Assembly: GCA_009700405.1 (NCBI GenBank)
Contig: WLMD01000113.1
Span: forward strand, 1-5,290
DNA from: Actinomycetota bacterium
GTDB taxonomy: Bacteria; Actinomycetota; Actinomycetes; Nanopelagicales; Nanopelagicaceae
DNA: 5,290 nt
Reading direction: 5' to 3'
A program made the position numbers and the translations under genes. Numbering within the stretch: position 1 is the stretch's first letter; each line of letters starts with the position of its first letter. The notes under the pieces were generated by a model that was not told the DNA's origin, made no database searches, and saw only the letters and a program-made list of their open reading frames with translations. Below are positions 5,271-5,290 of the stretch, piece by piece.

Positions 5271-5290
5271 TTACTTCTTCTTCTTCTTTG
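5271..5290 (-). CDS. 3' end of a lysine-tailed gene, probably HU-type DNA-binding protein (partial)
   Basis: Only the last five codons and the stop are visible: five consecutive AAG lysine codons, then TAA (5273-5271), just upstream of the strong terminator. Such a C-terminus fits the long-tailed actinobacterial HU proteins (HupB of Mycobacterium, HupS of Streptomyces), whose lysine/alanine-rich tails bind DNA. In Streptomyces a lysine-tailed HU gene lies next to the plsC-like, gpsA and ddlA genes, which supports the call by context. The HU domain itself is outside the window, so the identity is inferred. Another lysine-ended protein, such as a ribosomal or nucleic-acid-binding protein, remains possible. 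Confidence 0.55.

Noticed and set aside
5274..5290. CTT trinucleotide repeat at the right edge, resembling a phase-variable microsatellite
   Set aside because: It reads as five AAG lysine codons followed by TAA on the minus strand, just before a terminator, so it is a coding poly-lysine tail.

Overview
The window looks like chromosomal housekeeping DNA from a small-genome, moderate-GC actinobacterium. The order recG / rpmB / thiL / ddl / gpsA / plsC next to a gene ending in a poly-lysine tail matches a block known from Actinomycetota (the Streptomyces and Mycobacterium recG-thiL-ddlA-gpsA region, with a lysine-tailed HU gene beside plsC in Streptomyces). The base composition is close to balanced, intergenic gaps are very short and genes overlap. 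This suggests a streamlined lineage such as freshwater Nanopelagicales (acI), but that placement is inference from style and not from a marker match.

Layout. Bases 1-677 hold the 5' end (225 codons) of recG on the minus strand, running off the left edge. A 151-bp divergent gap (678-828) with a small inverted repeat separates it from rpmB (829-1014, plus), which encodes a zinc-binding form of ribosomal protein bL28. thiL (1011-1967, minus) meets rpmB tail to tail, and the two stop codons share one TTAA. A 121-bp divergent gap separates thiL from a 78-residue stand-alone Lrp/AsnC ligand-binding (RAM) domain protein (2089-2325, plus). That gene converges, with a 6-bp gap, on the tightly packed minus-strand unit plsC-gpsA-ddl (5197 down to 2332; junctions of -1 and -4 bp). 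A strong hairpin terminator (5223-5261) separates plsC from the last codons of a minus-strand gene ending in five lysines, probably an HU-type nucleoid protein, at the right edge.

How the genes relate. plsC and gpsA both serve phospholipid synthesis: GpsA makes sn-glycerol 3-phosphate and the PlsC-like enzyme acylates lysophosphatidate. ddl makes D-Ala-D-Ala for peptidoglycan, so the three-gene unit is an envelope-building operon. thiL finishes thiamine diphosphate synthesis. rpmB serves translation and recG serves replication-fork repair. The RAM protein is a candidate amino-acid-sensing regulator without its own DNA-binding domain.

I found no mobile element, CRISPR array, tRNA or rRNA, and no sign of a new multi-gene system. 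The most interesting signals are at transcript boundaries: three minus-strand genes without a clear Shine-Dalgarno each have a -10-like hexamer exactly 6 nt before the start codon (possible leaderless mRNAs), and both convergent pairs have a candidate terminator hairpin buried in the opposing gene's final codons.
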